From the NCBI RefSeq assembly GCF_030409605.1, contig NZ_JAUFQG010000004.1, forward strand, positions 682,001-746,000: a stretch of 64,000 bases of DNA, in the 5' to 3' direction. The stretch is from Simiduia curdlanivorans (GTDB lineage: Bacteria; Pseudomonadota; Gammaproteobacteria; Pseudomonadales; Cellvibrionaceae). Made by a program: the position numbers and the translations under genes. The first letter of the stretch is position 1; the number at the start of each line of letters is the position of its first letter. This document shows positions 27,849 through 36,441 of this stretch, piece by piece. Below the pieces are notes generated by a model. That model searched no databases. It worked only from the letters and a program-made list of their open reading frames with translations, and had not been told where the DNA came from.

Positions 27849-28548
27849 GGTGTTTTTTGAACTGCTGCAATCGCTCTTTCAGGGAGGAGGGTTTAGCTGT
27901 GCCGCGATCGGGTAAATTGAAGTTTAGGCGCAATGGCCCAGTTGAATCATAGGGGTAGCTAACGGCGCCCTTAGCACCCATAAGCGGGTGCCAAATTAAT
28001 AGTGTTTGGTTGGTTACTAGGGGGCTGTTTAATGGTAGATCGAGCCTGCCATCGGCGTCGGAAACGGCCTGCACCGGGGCATTACTAAGGTAGATATAAC
28101 CCTTCATGCTGTCGTGAATATTGCAGCCTAACTCCACCACACCCTCGCGTTGAAACACCACCGGCGGGGCATCCTTTTCGCGGTAGAGCTTGAGCTCAAA
28201 ATTGTTTGGCTCGGAAAAAGAATAGACATGGTGGCGGGTTTTATCGCTGTTTGGAAAATACACCGGCTTGCCCGTGGGCACCAAACTGACGTGAGGCACG
28301 AACTCGAGATTAATCTGATCGATGGAATAATTTATCGCCTCGCTACGCCCCTCAGCAGGCTCTGCCTGCGAGGGTACAATCACAACCGTATTGGGCGCTG
28401 GCTGGCCGCGGGCATCTAAAATTTGGAGCGATAGAGTGCCGCTAGGCTCGGCTAGCGTCACATGGCCATAACTAACCCCGCAGAGTGCAGCCACACAAAA
28501 TAGGCAGTGCCGAATCCAATTTTGCCTGAGAGTAACGAAACAATGCAT
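27841..28548 (-). CDS. Periplasmic cupredoxin-like protein
   Basis: The 235-residue protein has a signal peptide (cut near VTLAEPS) and a plastocyanin-like fold. The expected type-1 copper ligands are visible: a His in NSDKTRHHVYSFS, then Cys, His and Met in GVVELGCNIHDSMKGYIYL. Such proteins are often annotated as methylamine-utilisation proteins, although no methylamine dehydrogenase is nearby. A second beta domain (LDLPLNSPLVTNQTLLIWHP) follows. It is the first gene of a four-gene operon and overlaps the EAL gene. A copper or redox sensing role for the set is inference. Confidence 0.82.
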   Translation of the reverse strand: MHCFVTLRQNWIRHCLFCVAALCGVSYGHVTLAEPSGTLSLQILDARGQPAPNTVVIVPSQAEPAEGRSEAINYSIDQINLEFVPHVSLVPTGKPVYFPNSDKTRHHVYSFSEPNNFELKLYREKDAPPVVFQREGVVELGCNIHDSMKGYIYLSNAPVQAVSDADGRLDLPLNSPLVTNQTLLIWHPLMGAKGAVSYPYDSTGPLRLNFNLPDRGTAKPSSLKERLQQFKKHHD

Positions 28549-28628
28549 GAGCTTGCCTTTGCTAAAAGATTACCCTCAACTATAGGCCTTAGCAGTGACT
28601 TATGCCGACAAAAGACAGCTTCAGCAAC

Positions 28629-29969
28629 TTAGGCTAACAGCAGGCTAGCGGCACCAGCCAACGCACTGGCGAAAATTACCGGCACGACACCTAGATTCCA
28701 TCGCCACATGGCAACAAAGGCGCCCAGCGCAATCAGTAACGAGAGCCCATCAAAATCAGCCGCCATGCCCTGGGGCCAAAATACGTGCATGGCGAAGAAA
28801 GCTGCTAGATTGACGATAACGCCCACCACGGCGGCGCTAATACCGGTGAGCGGCGCGGTAAACGCCACCTCGTCGCGGCTTGCCTCTACCGCTGGGCCGC
28901 CCAGAAGAATGAATAAAAAGGACGGTAAAAAGGTAAAAAAAGTCACCACGCCGGCCGCCACTAGGCCTGCTAAGGGCAGCAGTGCTGCGCCAAAAATGGC
29001 CTTGGTCCAACCGCCCACAAAGCCGACAAAGGCCACCACCATAATCAATGGCCCAGGCGTGGTTTCACCCAGCGCCAGGCCATCCATCATTTGCGCAGTG
29101 GTTAACCAAGCGTAAGTTTCTACGCCACCCTGGTGCACATAGGGCAAAACGGCATAAGCGCCACCGAAGGTGACAAATGCCGCTTTGGTAAAGAAGCTTG
29201 CCATGTCTACCAAAACGCTGTCTGCACCCTGCCACGCGATTAAAGCGGCCAGTGCAATACACCAAAGCGCTAGGCTAGAGAGCAATATCAACACCGCTTT
29301 GCGCAATTTAAATACGGCATGGCCCGGTATCGGCGTGTCATCGTCAATTAGGGCGGCGCCAAGTGGCTGCAGGGTTGCGACTCTAGCAGCGCCCAAGCGA
29401 AATGTTTCCGGTGCCAATTTTCCGCCAAGAAAGCCGATAATACCGGCGCCAATCACGATGTAGGGAAACGGCAAGTTGAAAAAAAATAAAGCCATAAACG
29501 CCAGCAACGCCATTAGCCGCAAGGCGTTATTTTTTAACGCGCGCACGCCGATGCGATAAGCGGCGAAGACAACAATGGCGGTAACGGCCGGTTTAACGCC
29601 GTAGAGAATGGCCGCCACCCAGGCGAGATCGCCATAGGCTAAATACACCCAGGTTAACGCCACCAACATGAAGAAGGACGGCAACACAAACAGAACGCCG
29701 GCTAAGATGCCGCCCCAAACACCGTGCATTAACCAGCCAATATAGGTAGCCAGCTGCTGCGCCTCTGGGCCGGGTAACACCATGGTGTAGTTGAGTGCAT
29801 GTAAAAAGCGATGCTCAGAAATCCAGCGGCGTTTTTCCACCAGCTCTTGGTGCATCATGCTAATTTGCCCGGCCGGCCCGCCGAAACTTATAAAGCCCAA
29901 CTTTAGCCAATAATAGAAAGCCTCTAAGCGGGATACCGATTCAGCCCTGGCTGGGGTTTGGTCTATCAT
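28629..29969 (-). CDS. chrA: Chromate transporter ChrA (two-domain)
   Basis: The 446-residue inner-membrane protein consists of two homologous CHR halves. The N-half has FISFGGPAGQISMMHQELV, followed by LPGPEAQQLATYIGWL. The C-half carries FVTFGGAYAVLPYVHQ and LALGETTPGPLIMVVAFVGFVGGW. This is the long-chain ChrA arrangement, which exports chromate by proton exchange; some members may have other substrates. No chrB regulator is adjacent. The ATG at 29969 gives a short soluble lead before the first CHR motif. Confidence 0.9.
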   Translation of the reverse strand: MIDQTPARAESVSRLEAFYYWLKLGFISFGGPAGQISMMHQELVEKRRWISEHRFLHALNYTMVLPGPEAQQLATYIGWLMHGVWGGILAGVLFVLPSFFMLVALTWVYLAYGDLAWVAAILYGVKPAVTAIVVFAAYRIGVRALKNNALRLMALLAFMALFFFNLPFPYIVIGAGIIGFLGGKLAPETFRLGAARVATLQPLGAALIDDDTPIPGHAVFKLRKAVLILLSSLALWCIALAALIAWQGADSVLVDMASFFTKAAFVTFGGAYAVLPYVHQGGVETYAWLTTAQMMDGLALGETTPGPLIMVVAFVGFVGGWTKAIFGAALLPLAGLVAAGVVTFFTFLPSFLFILLGGPAVEASRDEVAFTAPLTGISAAVVGVIVNLAAFFAMHVFWPQGMAADFDGLSLLIALGAFVAMWRWNLGVVPVIFASALAGAASLLLA

Positions 29970-30076
29970 TTGCTAATTACCAGTTCGCTCAAGGTATAGA
30001 GGTGAGCAGGTTAACGAATTTAGACGAAGAATTAATGACTTAACGGCGTAATCGCTTCTAAGCAATAACACATTTA

Positions 30077-31123
30077 TTAATAGCCTTTTTTGTTCTGCCG
30101 CGATTGTTTCTGCACCCTGCCAATCATTTTTCCAAAAGCTTTATCTTTCGATCGTTTCTCGGCTAGGCTTGCGGCGTTAAGCGCCTGTTCGCGCATTAAT
30201 TTTTTATAGCTATCTAATCGGCGCTGGGCCACTGCGCCCGCCGCTATTGCCTTTTGTACGGCACAACCCGGTTCCTGTTCGTGCTGACAATCGGAAAACC
30301 GACAGTGCTCGGCCAACTCGACAATCTCGCTAAACGTATCGCTCACGCCCTGTTCGCACTCACTCAGCTGTAGCTCTCGCATACCCGGCGTATCCATCAA
30401 TAAACCGCCACTGGGCAGCCATTTTAACGCCCGAGCCGTTGTGGTGTGACGGCCTTTGCCATCGTCAGCGCGAATGCTGTTGGTTTGCTGTAGCTCGAGC
30501 CCCATCAAACCGTTAACCAAAGTGGATTTGCCCACGCCGGATGAACCCAATAACGCCAAGGTGCTACCGCGTTGGCAATAACTCGCCAGCAGATCGAGAT
30601 CTGTCGCGTCGAGCGCATTTATGGCGTGTACCATCAAACGCGGATCTAGAGCCTGAACCTGCTGATATTTATCATCCACATCAGCAGCCAAATCGGCTTT
30701 AGTTAACACCACAATCGGCTCCACTTCGGCTTCTTTAGCCAGCGCCAAATAGCGTTCGATACGGCTCAAATTAAAATCTTGATTGAGCGAGCACACTACA
30801 AACAAGCGGTCTACATTCGCGGCAATAAGTTGCGCATCGACTTTTGAACCAGGTGCTTTGCGTTTAAACAGCGACTGAGATTCAAGGCAGCGGTGCAAAC
30901 GCAGCGCTGCATCAATTAAAACCCAATCGCCGACGCAAACAGCATCGCTCTGTGGCGGCACCAGAACATTAACCGGCCCCTGCTCGCCCAACACCACAAT
31001 ATGGCTGCGGTGATGTTCAACTATTCGACCAATACTAAACTCAGTGAGCTCATCCAAACTTAATTGCTGCTGGAAGAAAGGGCGCCAACCGAGATCCGCT
31101 AAGGTTGGTTGCACATCATCCAT
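30077..31123 (-). CDS. rsgA: Small ribosomal subunit biogenesis GTPase RsgA
   Basis: RsgA checks late maturation of the 30S subunit. The 348-residue protein has an N-terminal OB-type region (VVLGEQGPVNVLVPPQ) and circularly permuted GTPase motifs in the order VVLTKADL (G4), GSSGVGKSTLVNGLMG (P-loop) and DTPGMREL (G3). The C-terminal zinc motif is CRFSDCQHEQEPGC. The ATG at 31123 has GGAG about seven bases upstream; a TTG at 31135 would add four residues. It is longer than some RsgA proteins because of a basic C-terminal tail. Confidence 0.93.
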   Translation of the reverse strand: MDDVQPTLADLGWRPFFQQQLSLDELTEFSIGRIVEHHRSHIVVLGEQGPVNVLVPPQSDAVCVGDWVLIDAALRLHRCLESQSLFKRKAPGSKVDAQLIAANVDRLFVVCSLNQDFNLSRIERYLALAKEAEVEPIVVLTKADLAADVDDKYQQVQALDPRLMVHAINALDATDLDLLASYCQRGSTLALLGSSGVGKSTLVNGLMGLELQQTNSIRADDGKGRHTTTARALKWLPSGGLLMDTPGMRELQLSECEQGVSDTFSEIVELAEHCRFSDCQHEQEPGCAVQKAIAAGAVAQRRLDSYKKLMREQALNAASLAEKRSKDKAFGKMIGRVQKQSRQNKKGY

Positions 31124-31186
31124 AATGGTCTCCAAAATTTACAGGAAAAAAATGTTTATCATCAAAGGAGAAAGCATCGCCGCATG

Positions 31187-31510
31187 CTAAATACTGCCCG
31201 CCTTTTCAACCACTAAAATTCTCGCCTCGCCAAGGGGGTGTGCCACATGTTCGGTGCCCACACTGGCGAAAAAAATATCGCCCGTGTGCAGTACCACGCT
31301 GCGCTCGATTTTTTCGTCGCCCAGACACTCGCGATAATACATTTCGACCCTGCCGTCTAACACCACGAAAACCTCTTCGCCGTCATTGATATGCCATTTA
31401 TAGGGTTGATCGGTCCAATGCAGGCGCGTTGTCACGCCATTCATGTTTGCAACAGTTTTGGCGCCCCAAGCGCGCTCGGCGGTAAACTCTTTTGCTCGTA
31501 TGACGTCCAT
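31187..31510 (-). CDS. Cupin domain protein
   Basis: This is a small single-domain cupin of 107 residues. Motif 1 is WHINDGEEVFVVLDGRVEMYY and motif 2 VVLHTGDIFFASVGTEHVAHP; the His and Glu residues suit a metal site. No enzymatic function can be assigned. The ATG at 31510 (MDVIRAKEF) has GAGGG five to six bases upstream; an ATG at 31525 adds five residues. It lies between rsgA and tpm on the same strand. Confidence 0.78.
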   Translation of the reverse strand: MDVIRAKEFTAERAWGAKTVANMNGVTTRLHWTDQPYKWHINDGEEVFVVLDGRVEMYYRECLGDEKIERSVVLHTGDIFFASVGTEHVAHPLGEARILVVEKAGSI

Positions 31511-31569
31511 AAAACCCTCAGACATTAACCCTAAAAAACAATCTATAACGGTGTATAGCGCGGTATAGA

Positions 31570-32220
31570 TTATCTAGTCTCGCGCTTAGGTTGCAGTAAC
31601 CACACCTGCTCTAAGGCCTCGCATTTGCCTTTCAAGCCGCCTTCTAAGGCGGAGCTAGCTAGGCGCTGCAACTGATAGCGACCTGAATACAAACGCTTAA
31701 GCTCAGCTTCAGGTACAGAAAAAGGTGGCCCTGGCATGGCCGCTTGTCGATAGTCAAAACTCACCAATAGCTGTGGTGGGCAGCGGCTAATATCCGCTAG
31801 ATGCTTTGCATAGCGGCCACGCATGTCCGGCGGCAATGCCACCAGCGCTGCTCTATCGTATATGCCGTCCACTGCACCTATATCGGCGGCCCTTAGCTCA
31901 AAGATATCGGCGACCAGAATAATTAAGTTCTCGGCACTGAATATTTTACAGTGAGGCTTTTGTTCAAGGCTTGGCGTTAAATTTAGCTCGGCAAATAATT
32001 GCGTTACCGCCAGCTCGGAAAGCTCGACACCCAACACAGCAAAACCTTCGCTCAACAGCCAAGCGATATCGCGAGATTTTCCGCACAAGGGCAACAGAAG
32101 CCGGGATGACGAAGGTAAACTCAGGCGCGGCAGATATTCTACCAGCAGTGGGTTGACATCATTATTGTGAAAGCCAATTTCGTTGTTATGCCAGCGGCTT
32201 AACCAAAAGTCTTTTTGCAC
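31570..32220 (-). CDS. tpm: Thiopurine S-methyltransferase
   Basis: The 216-residue SAM-dependent methyltransferase has the TPMT opening FWLSRWHNNEIGFHNNDVNPLL, the SAM motif RLLLPLCGKSRDIAWL, and YDRAALVALPPDMRGRYAKHL. In gammaproteobacteria Tpm methylates thiopurines and oxyanions of selenium and tellurium. The start is a GTG at 32220 with GGTGAGAAACT before it. The length is that of the family. Confidence 0.9.
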   Translation of the reverse strand: MQKDFWLSRWHNNEIGFHNNDVNPLLVEYLPRLSLPSSSRLLLPLCGKSRDIAWLLSEGFAVLGVELSELAVTQLFAELNLTPSLEQKPHCKIFSAENLIILVADIFELRAADIGAVDGIYDRAALVALPPDMRGRYAKHLADISRCPPQLLVSFDYRQAAMPGPPFSVPEAELKRLYSGRYQLQRLASSALEGGLKGKCEALEQVWLLQPKRETR

Positions 32221-32262
32221 AGTTTCTCACCTTGAAACATTGAAACATTGAAGCGTCAAACG

Positions 32263-32871
32263 TTAAAGCTTTACGATAGCGCGAGCCAAATTATCACGCG
32301 CATTACGCTCAAACTTATCTCGAAAATAGTCCGTTTGAAAAATGCTTGCACGATTTAAAAAACCCACCAACAGTTGTTTACGCTTGCGCCGATAAATCGG
32401 CCTAGGCACCCAACGATATTCCCTGCGCACATCCTGCTCGAACTGTGCGTAAATCTGCTCCGGTGCACCGAGTATGCTCAGATCGATATCCACTAACAGT
32501 ATTTGATCAAACTCTGCCACCGGGGCAGTGTGCAAGGTTGCCATAATCAACGTGTGGACATTGCTACAGCGCCTATCATCGGCACCATTTTTTTGTAAAA
32601 ACTCGACGGCGAGATTAGCGCTATCTAATTCATTACTGCTGGAAAACGGTTTGTAGATACAGTCGTGAAACCAGATCGCAACTTCAACCTCTTCAGGCTG
32701 ATGCGCTTGCGCGCGAACGGCGTCGTAGTGGGTTAATAAGGCGTCAATGTGTTGACCGGTGTGGTAGTGACGATGGGACTCTGAATAAGCGTCGTGCAGC
32801 CTTTGAAATACAGCGTCATTCGGTCCAAAGCCTAAGCGCGCCATCAGATCTCGCCAGCGCTCAATAGCCAT
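32263..32871 (-). CDS. HD-superfamily metal-dependent hydrolase
   Basis: The 202-residue protein has the HD signature HYHTGQHIDALLTHY (about residues 35-49), then VAIWFHDCIYKPF (the HD pair near residues 69-70) and a later LVDIDLSILGAP. This is the family often described as predicted metal-dependent phosphohydrolases. The substrate is unknown. The ATG at 32871 opens MAIERWRDLM, which fits homologues. It is 42 bases upstream of tpm and probably in the same transcript. Confidence 0.82.
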   Translation of the reverse strand: MAIERWRDLMARLGFGPNDAVFQRLHDAYSESHRHYHTGQHIDALLTHYDAVRAQAHQPEEVEVAIWFHDCIYKPFSSSNELDSANLAVEFLQKNGADDRRCSNVHTLIMATLHTAPVAEFDQILLVDIDLSILGAPEQIYAQFEQDVRREYRWVPRPIYRRKRKQLLVGFLNRASIFQTDYFRDKFERNARDNLARAIVKL

Positions 32872-33205
32872 TACTAGGTCTCAACGAGGCGTCCCTAGGC
32901 CACCCATCGGCAAGATCATCAACACAGGATTCACCCTGATACTTGGGATAAGTTAAGACATAACAGAGTGGCATCAGCACTGTTTGTAGCGTAACAAGCA
33001 GGCGCCGGCCACCGCTGCTTAATTTAATAGACGTGTTGCCAGCAGCTGGATTCATAAGCCTTACTCAATCAGAGACTGCAAAAGGGTAAGCGCAGCGGCC
33101 TACCCTTGCAAGCAGATTGAGACAAGCCCCTCACTGTGTCGTGTGGCGGTTGCTAACCCTATCCTTCAGGCAAACGCCCATTTGCTTTCATTGCACGTGT
33201 GCCAT
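32872..33205. other. 334-base gap with no supported feature
   Basis: Between the HD hydrolase and the GST gene no convincing gene, RNA or terminator is seen. A 64-codon frame on the minus strand (32861-33055) has no recognisable protein character and overlaps the HD start. The gap should hold the promoter of the HD-tpm-cupin-rsgA group. Confidence 0.4.
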
Positions 33206-33844
33206 TTATTTCGCCAACAGCACTTTCTGCCCGGATGGACTGGCCATCATGCGCTTGGCGTAATCGTGTAATGTTGATTCAGCTGGCACCAGACTCACGC
33301 CAGCGGGCAGGCCAGTGGCATAGCAAACAATCGGTGCCGCAATGGCATCGGCAAGGGTGGGCTGGTCGCCAAATAAAAACGGCTGCGCCGCTAATTTTTC
33401 CTCGACAATGTTTAACGCCGCTACGGCAGCCGGCTTGCCCGCGGCCAACACATCGACGCGCGGCTTGCCATCTTCGCCCTTCGGGAAGACCAATTCCAAT
33501 AGGTAATCGCGCACTACCGCCTTATCGATGTAAATACTCAAGAGTTGACACCAAGAATCCACTTCGGCTTTTTGCCATGGGTCTGCCGGTGTGAGACTAG
33601 TGCCAGGAAAATTGTCGTCGAGATAGCGGCAAATAGCCGAGGTTTCACCCAGTGCGCAGCCGTTGTGAATTAACACCGGAATTTTGCTATAGGGGTGCCA
33701 CTGGCCGTGCTGCGGCCCGCGAAACTCCACCGCTTTACCATCGGGCTCGAAGCCTAAGGTGTAAGCAATGCCCTTTTCCTCGCACACCCACTGAACGCTG
33801 CGCACAAAATTACTGAATTGTGGGCCATAGATATGAACACTCAT
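33206..33844 (-). CDS. Glutathione S-transferase family protein
   Basis: The 212-residue protein has an N-terminal thioredoxin-like domain: MSVHIYGPQFSNFVRSVQWVCEEKGI, then IPVLIHNGCALGETSAICRYLDDNF with the cis-Pro and the Glu-Thr-Ser glutathione contact. A helical C-terminal domain follows, with FLFGDQPTLADAIAAPIVCYA. The substrate is unknown. The ATG at 33844 follows AAGGAG; the frame to 33886 adds 14 unlikely residues. It is divergent from a TetR gene, and a palindrome lies between them. Confidence 0.86.
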   Translation of the reverse strand: MSVHIYGPQFSNFVRSVQWVCEEKGIAYTLGFEPDGKAVEFRGPQHGQWHPYSKIPVLIHNGCALGETSAICRYLDDNFPGTSLTPADPWQKAEVDSWCQLLSIYIDKAVVRDYLLELVFPKGEDGKPRVDVLAAGKPAAVAALNIVEEKLAAQPFLFGDQPTLADAIAAPIVCYATGLPAGVSLVPAESTLHDYAKRMMASPSGQKVLLAK

Positions 33845-33903
33845 GGTCGAACTCCTTGACTGATGATTGGCTGAACGGTTTGGCAAAGCCTAACCAGTGT
33901 GGG

Positions 33904-33923
33904 AATATGTTCAAGAACATATT
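33904..33923. promoter_or_regulatory. Perfect palindrome, likely TetR operator
   Basis: AATATGTTC-AA-GAACATATT is a perfect 9-base inverted repeat with a two-base centre. It lies between the divergent GST and TetR starts, 15 bases before the TetR GTG. Size and symmetry are those of a TetR-family operator, so autoregulation and control of the GST gene are likely. Confidence 0.65.
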
Positions 33924-33937
33924 TTGAGGAATCAACA

Positions 33938-34480
33938 GTGGCCTGGTCTCCTAACCATAAGAAACAGACGCGGGAAAAAATTTTACACAGTGCCGCGCGA
34001 TTATTTACCCAACGGGGTTTTGACCATGTGGGCATCGACGATGTGATGACGGAGGCCGGGCTCACCCGGGGCGCTTTCTACGCACACTTCAAGTCAAAAT
34101 CTGAACTCTATGCCGAGGCCATAGTGACCGCCGCACTAGCGGCACAATCGACCTTGCTCGCGGCCTTACCCGAACGACCATCGAGACAGCAAGTTATCAA
34201 CGCCTACCTGAGCAATGCCCATAGGCGCGGCGATAGCGCCAGTTGCCCCTTGGCCTTTTTAACCACGGACATTAGCCAGCGCGACCCCCTGATTCGAGCC
34301 GCCTACACCCAAGTGTTTAAGGGCTTTCTGAACGAGCTAGAGCCGAACAGCCAGGCGCGGGAAAATGCCCTGCGAAGCGCCGTATTAATGATCGGCGGCA
34401 TGGCCATTGCGCGGGCGCTGGATGACGAAGACTTAGTTGGCGAGTTATTTAGTGCCTGCCAAGCAGGGGCAAGTCGTTAG
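33938..34480 (+). CDS. TetR family transcriptional regulator
   Basis: The 180-residue repressor has a TetR helix-turn-helix: ILHSAARLFTQRGFDHVGIDDVMTEAGLTRGAFYAHFKSKSEL (about residues 14-56). The later CPLAFLTTDISQRDP is typical of the NemR/AcuR-like C-terminal group, whose members respond to electrophiles or quinones. A GST neighbour fits that. The GTG at 33938 has GAGGAATC upstream; the longer frame from 33899 would overlap the palindrome and is unlikely to be translated. Confidence 0.85.
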   Translation: MAWSPNHKKQTREKILHSAARLFTQRGFDHVGIDDVMTEAGLTRGAFYAHFKSKSELYAEAIVTAALAAQSTLLAALPERPSRQQVINAYLSNAHRRGDSASCPLAFLTTDISQRDPLIRAAYTQVFKGFLNELEPNSQARENALRSAVLMIGGMAIARALDDEDLVGELFSACQAGASR

Positions 34481-34542
34481 TTGCCTCACGACACCGGCAT
34501 TTAAACACTACAGCGACGGCAAATTGAAACACAAGCACCCAA

Positions 34543-34575
34543 TAAAAAACCCGCAACAGGGTGCGGGCTTTTTTT
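34543..34575. terminator. Bidirectional rho-independent terminator
   Basis: CCCGCA (34550-34555) pairs with TGCGGG (34562-34567), followed by TTTTTTT and preceded by AAAAAA. It lies between the convergent TetR and gcvH genes and can serve both. Confidence 0.85.
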
Positions 34576-34595
34576 AAACGGCGATGACTAAAAAT

Positions 34596-34985
34596 CTATT
34601 CGTCTTCGCAGGCGGCGGCATAGCCATCCGCGTCTAGGGCATCGTCCAGCTCAGACAGGTCGGCGGGCTTTACCTTGTAAAACCAGCCGTCATCATAGGG
34701 CGAGCTGTTCACGGTTTCAGGTGCATCTTCTAACGCTTCGTTAACGGCAATCACTTCGCCGGTAACCGGTGAGTAGATGTCGGACGCGGCTTTCACTGAT
34801 TCAACCACACCGGCTTCTTCGCCCGCGTTTACGGTAGAGCCCACTTCTGGCGTTTCTACATAAACCACATCGCCGAGCGCTTCTTGTGCGTGATCAGAAA
34901 TACCGATGGTGACAGTGCCGTCGTCTTCAAGGCGCACCCACTCGTGGCTGGCCATGTACTTTAGTTCTTTGCGAATTTCGCTCAT
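34596..34985 (-). CDS. gcvH: Glycine cleavage system H protein
   Basis: GcvH carries the aminomethyl group on a lipoyl arm between GcvP, GcvT and lipoamide dehydrogenase. The 129-residue acidic protein has the lipoylation site ESVKAASDIYSPVTGE with Lys near residue 65, and ISDHAQEALGDVVYVETPEVG. GAGGTTCC precedes the ATG. It follows gcvT with a 187-base gap. The P-protein gene is not next to it: a terminator follows the stop and the next gene is convergent. Confidence 0.95.
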   Translation of the reverse strand: MSEIRKELKYMASHEWVRLEDDGTVTIGISDHAQEALGDVVYVETPEVGSTVNAGEEAGVVESVKAASDIYSPVTGEVIAVNEALEDAPETVNSSPYDDGWFYKVKPADLSELDDALDADGYAAACEDE

Positions 34986-35172
34986 TGGAGGTTCCTCGTC
35001 GCGGTGAGCCGCTCAGTTTTCAGTCAGTTAGGGAAGCTTGGAAAAACGTTTTGCGGCTAAGGCCCGGCTAGGCAAATGTGGCCGAAAAGGCGCAGTTTAC
35101 AGTGTGTAAATGCACATTTTAACCACAAATTTAACCGAGCCAGATTCAGCAAGGGTGTTTTTCAAAGATTCC

Positions 35173-36258
35173 TTAGAATATTTTTTTGCCGTTGCGGACA
35201 AAGCTAGGCTTAACCACTTTAACGGGCACATGCTTATTGCGCATTTCTACCAGACAAGTGTCACCCACTTCAACCGGTACACGCGCCAGAGCGATAGAAT
35301 AGCCCAAGGTTGGCGAGAAGGTGCCACTGGTGATTTCGCCGGTTTCAGCCGCGCCTTCCACAAGCACTTTCTGATGCCCGCGCAACACGCCTTTCTCTTC
35401 TAGTACTAGGCCCACCAGCTTGCGCTTAACACCAGCGGCTTTTTGCGCCGTTAACGCGGCGCGGCCGATGAAATCTCGCTCGGCTGGCTCCCAGGCGATA
35501 GTCCAGGCCATGTTAGCCTCTAGCGGTGATATGGTTTCGTCCATGTCGCTACCGTACAAATTCATACCCGCCTCTAAGCGCAGAGTATCGCGTGCACCTA
35601 AGCCGCAGGGCTGAACGCCGGCATCGGCTAGGGCCTGCCAAAACGCCACAACTTCAGACTCTGGCACCATGATCTCAAGACCATCTTCACCGGTGTAGCC
35701 AGTGCGAGCGATAAACCAATCGCCAAACTCGGCTCCCTGGAACACTTTCAGCGCCGCCAGAATATCGGCGGCTTTAGGCAACACAGCTTGTGCCTTTGCA
35801 ATGGCGTTCGGCCCCTGTACCGCGACCATTGCCAACTGCGGGCGCTCGGTGAGGCTCACATCAAAGTCAGCGGCGATTTTTGTCATCCAGGCCAAATCTT
35901 TTTCCCGGGTCGAGCAGTTCACTACGGTGCGATACCAGTCGCCCATGTAGTAAACAATCAAATCGTCAATCACGCCGCCATCGGCGTTGAGCATGCCGGT
36001 GTACATGGCTTTGCCGAGGGCCGACTCTATCTTGGCCACATCGTTAGCCAACAGCTTTTGCAGGTAGGCCTTGGCCGCAGGACCCGTGACATCGACAATG
36101 GTCATGTGGGAAACGTCGAACATGCCGGCATCAGTGCGCACCTTATGGTGCTCTTCTACCTGCGAGCCGTAATTGACGGGCATGTCCCAGCCACCGAAAT
36201 CCACTACGCGACCGGCCATGGCCTTGTGGGTTTCATAAAGAGGAGTTTTGTTTCCCAT
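35173..36258 (-). CDS. gcvT: Aminomethyltransferase GcvT
   Basis: GcvT transfers the one-carbon unit from the H-protein arm to tetrahydrofolate. The 361-residue protein starts MGNKTPLYETHKAMAGRVVDFGGWDMPVNYG. It has MFDVSHMTIVDVTGP, RTGYTGEDGLEIMVP (folate site) and LGARDTLRLEAGMNLYGSDMDE. The ATG at 36258 matches family starts; the open frame up to 36366 is not used. No glycine riboswitch could be recognised in the 170 bases upstream. Confidence 0.95.
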   Translation of the reverse strand: MGNKTPLYETHKAMAGRVVDFGGWDMPVNYGSQVEEHHKVRTDAGMFDVSHMTIVDVTGPAAKAYLQKLLANDVAKIESALGKAMYTGMLNADGGVIDDLIVYYMGDWYRTVVNCSTREKDLAWMTKIAADFDVSLTERPQLAMVAVQGPNAIAKAQAVLPKAADILAALKVFQGAEFGDWFIARTGYTGEDGLEIMVPESEVVAFWQALADAGVQPCGLGARDTLRLEAGMNLYGSDMDETISPLEANMAWTIAWEPAERDFIGRAALTAQKAAGVKRKLVGLVLEEKGVLRGHQKVLVEGAAETGEITSGTFSPTLGYSIALARVPVEVGDTCLVEMRNKHVPVKVVKPSFVRNGKKIF

Positions 36259-36441
36259 AGTGATCACCTGTTTCCTATAGTGGAAAAACGCGCATTCTAG
36301 CCCCATTCGCCGTGGGAGAAAACAATTTAGACAAAAAAATTCAGCCCTGCCGAGTTTAGTGGGCAAGCCTAGCGGTGCATCATTGTTCTATCGTGACAGT
36401 AGGTTACACTGCGCCCAAATCGGACCGTCTTGGAGGCTATC

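Noticed and set aside
32861..33055. 64-codon minus-strand frame upstream of the HD hydrolase
   Set aside because: No family character, poor start context and an overlap with the HD gene start.
36259..36441. Possible glycine riboswitch upstream of gcvT
   Set aside because: The conserved core sequences and the paired aptamer layout could not be found.
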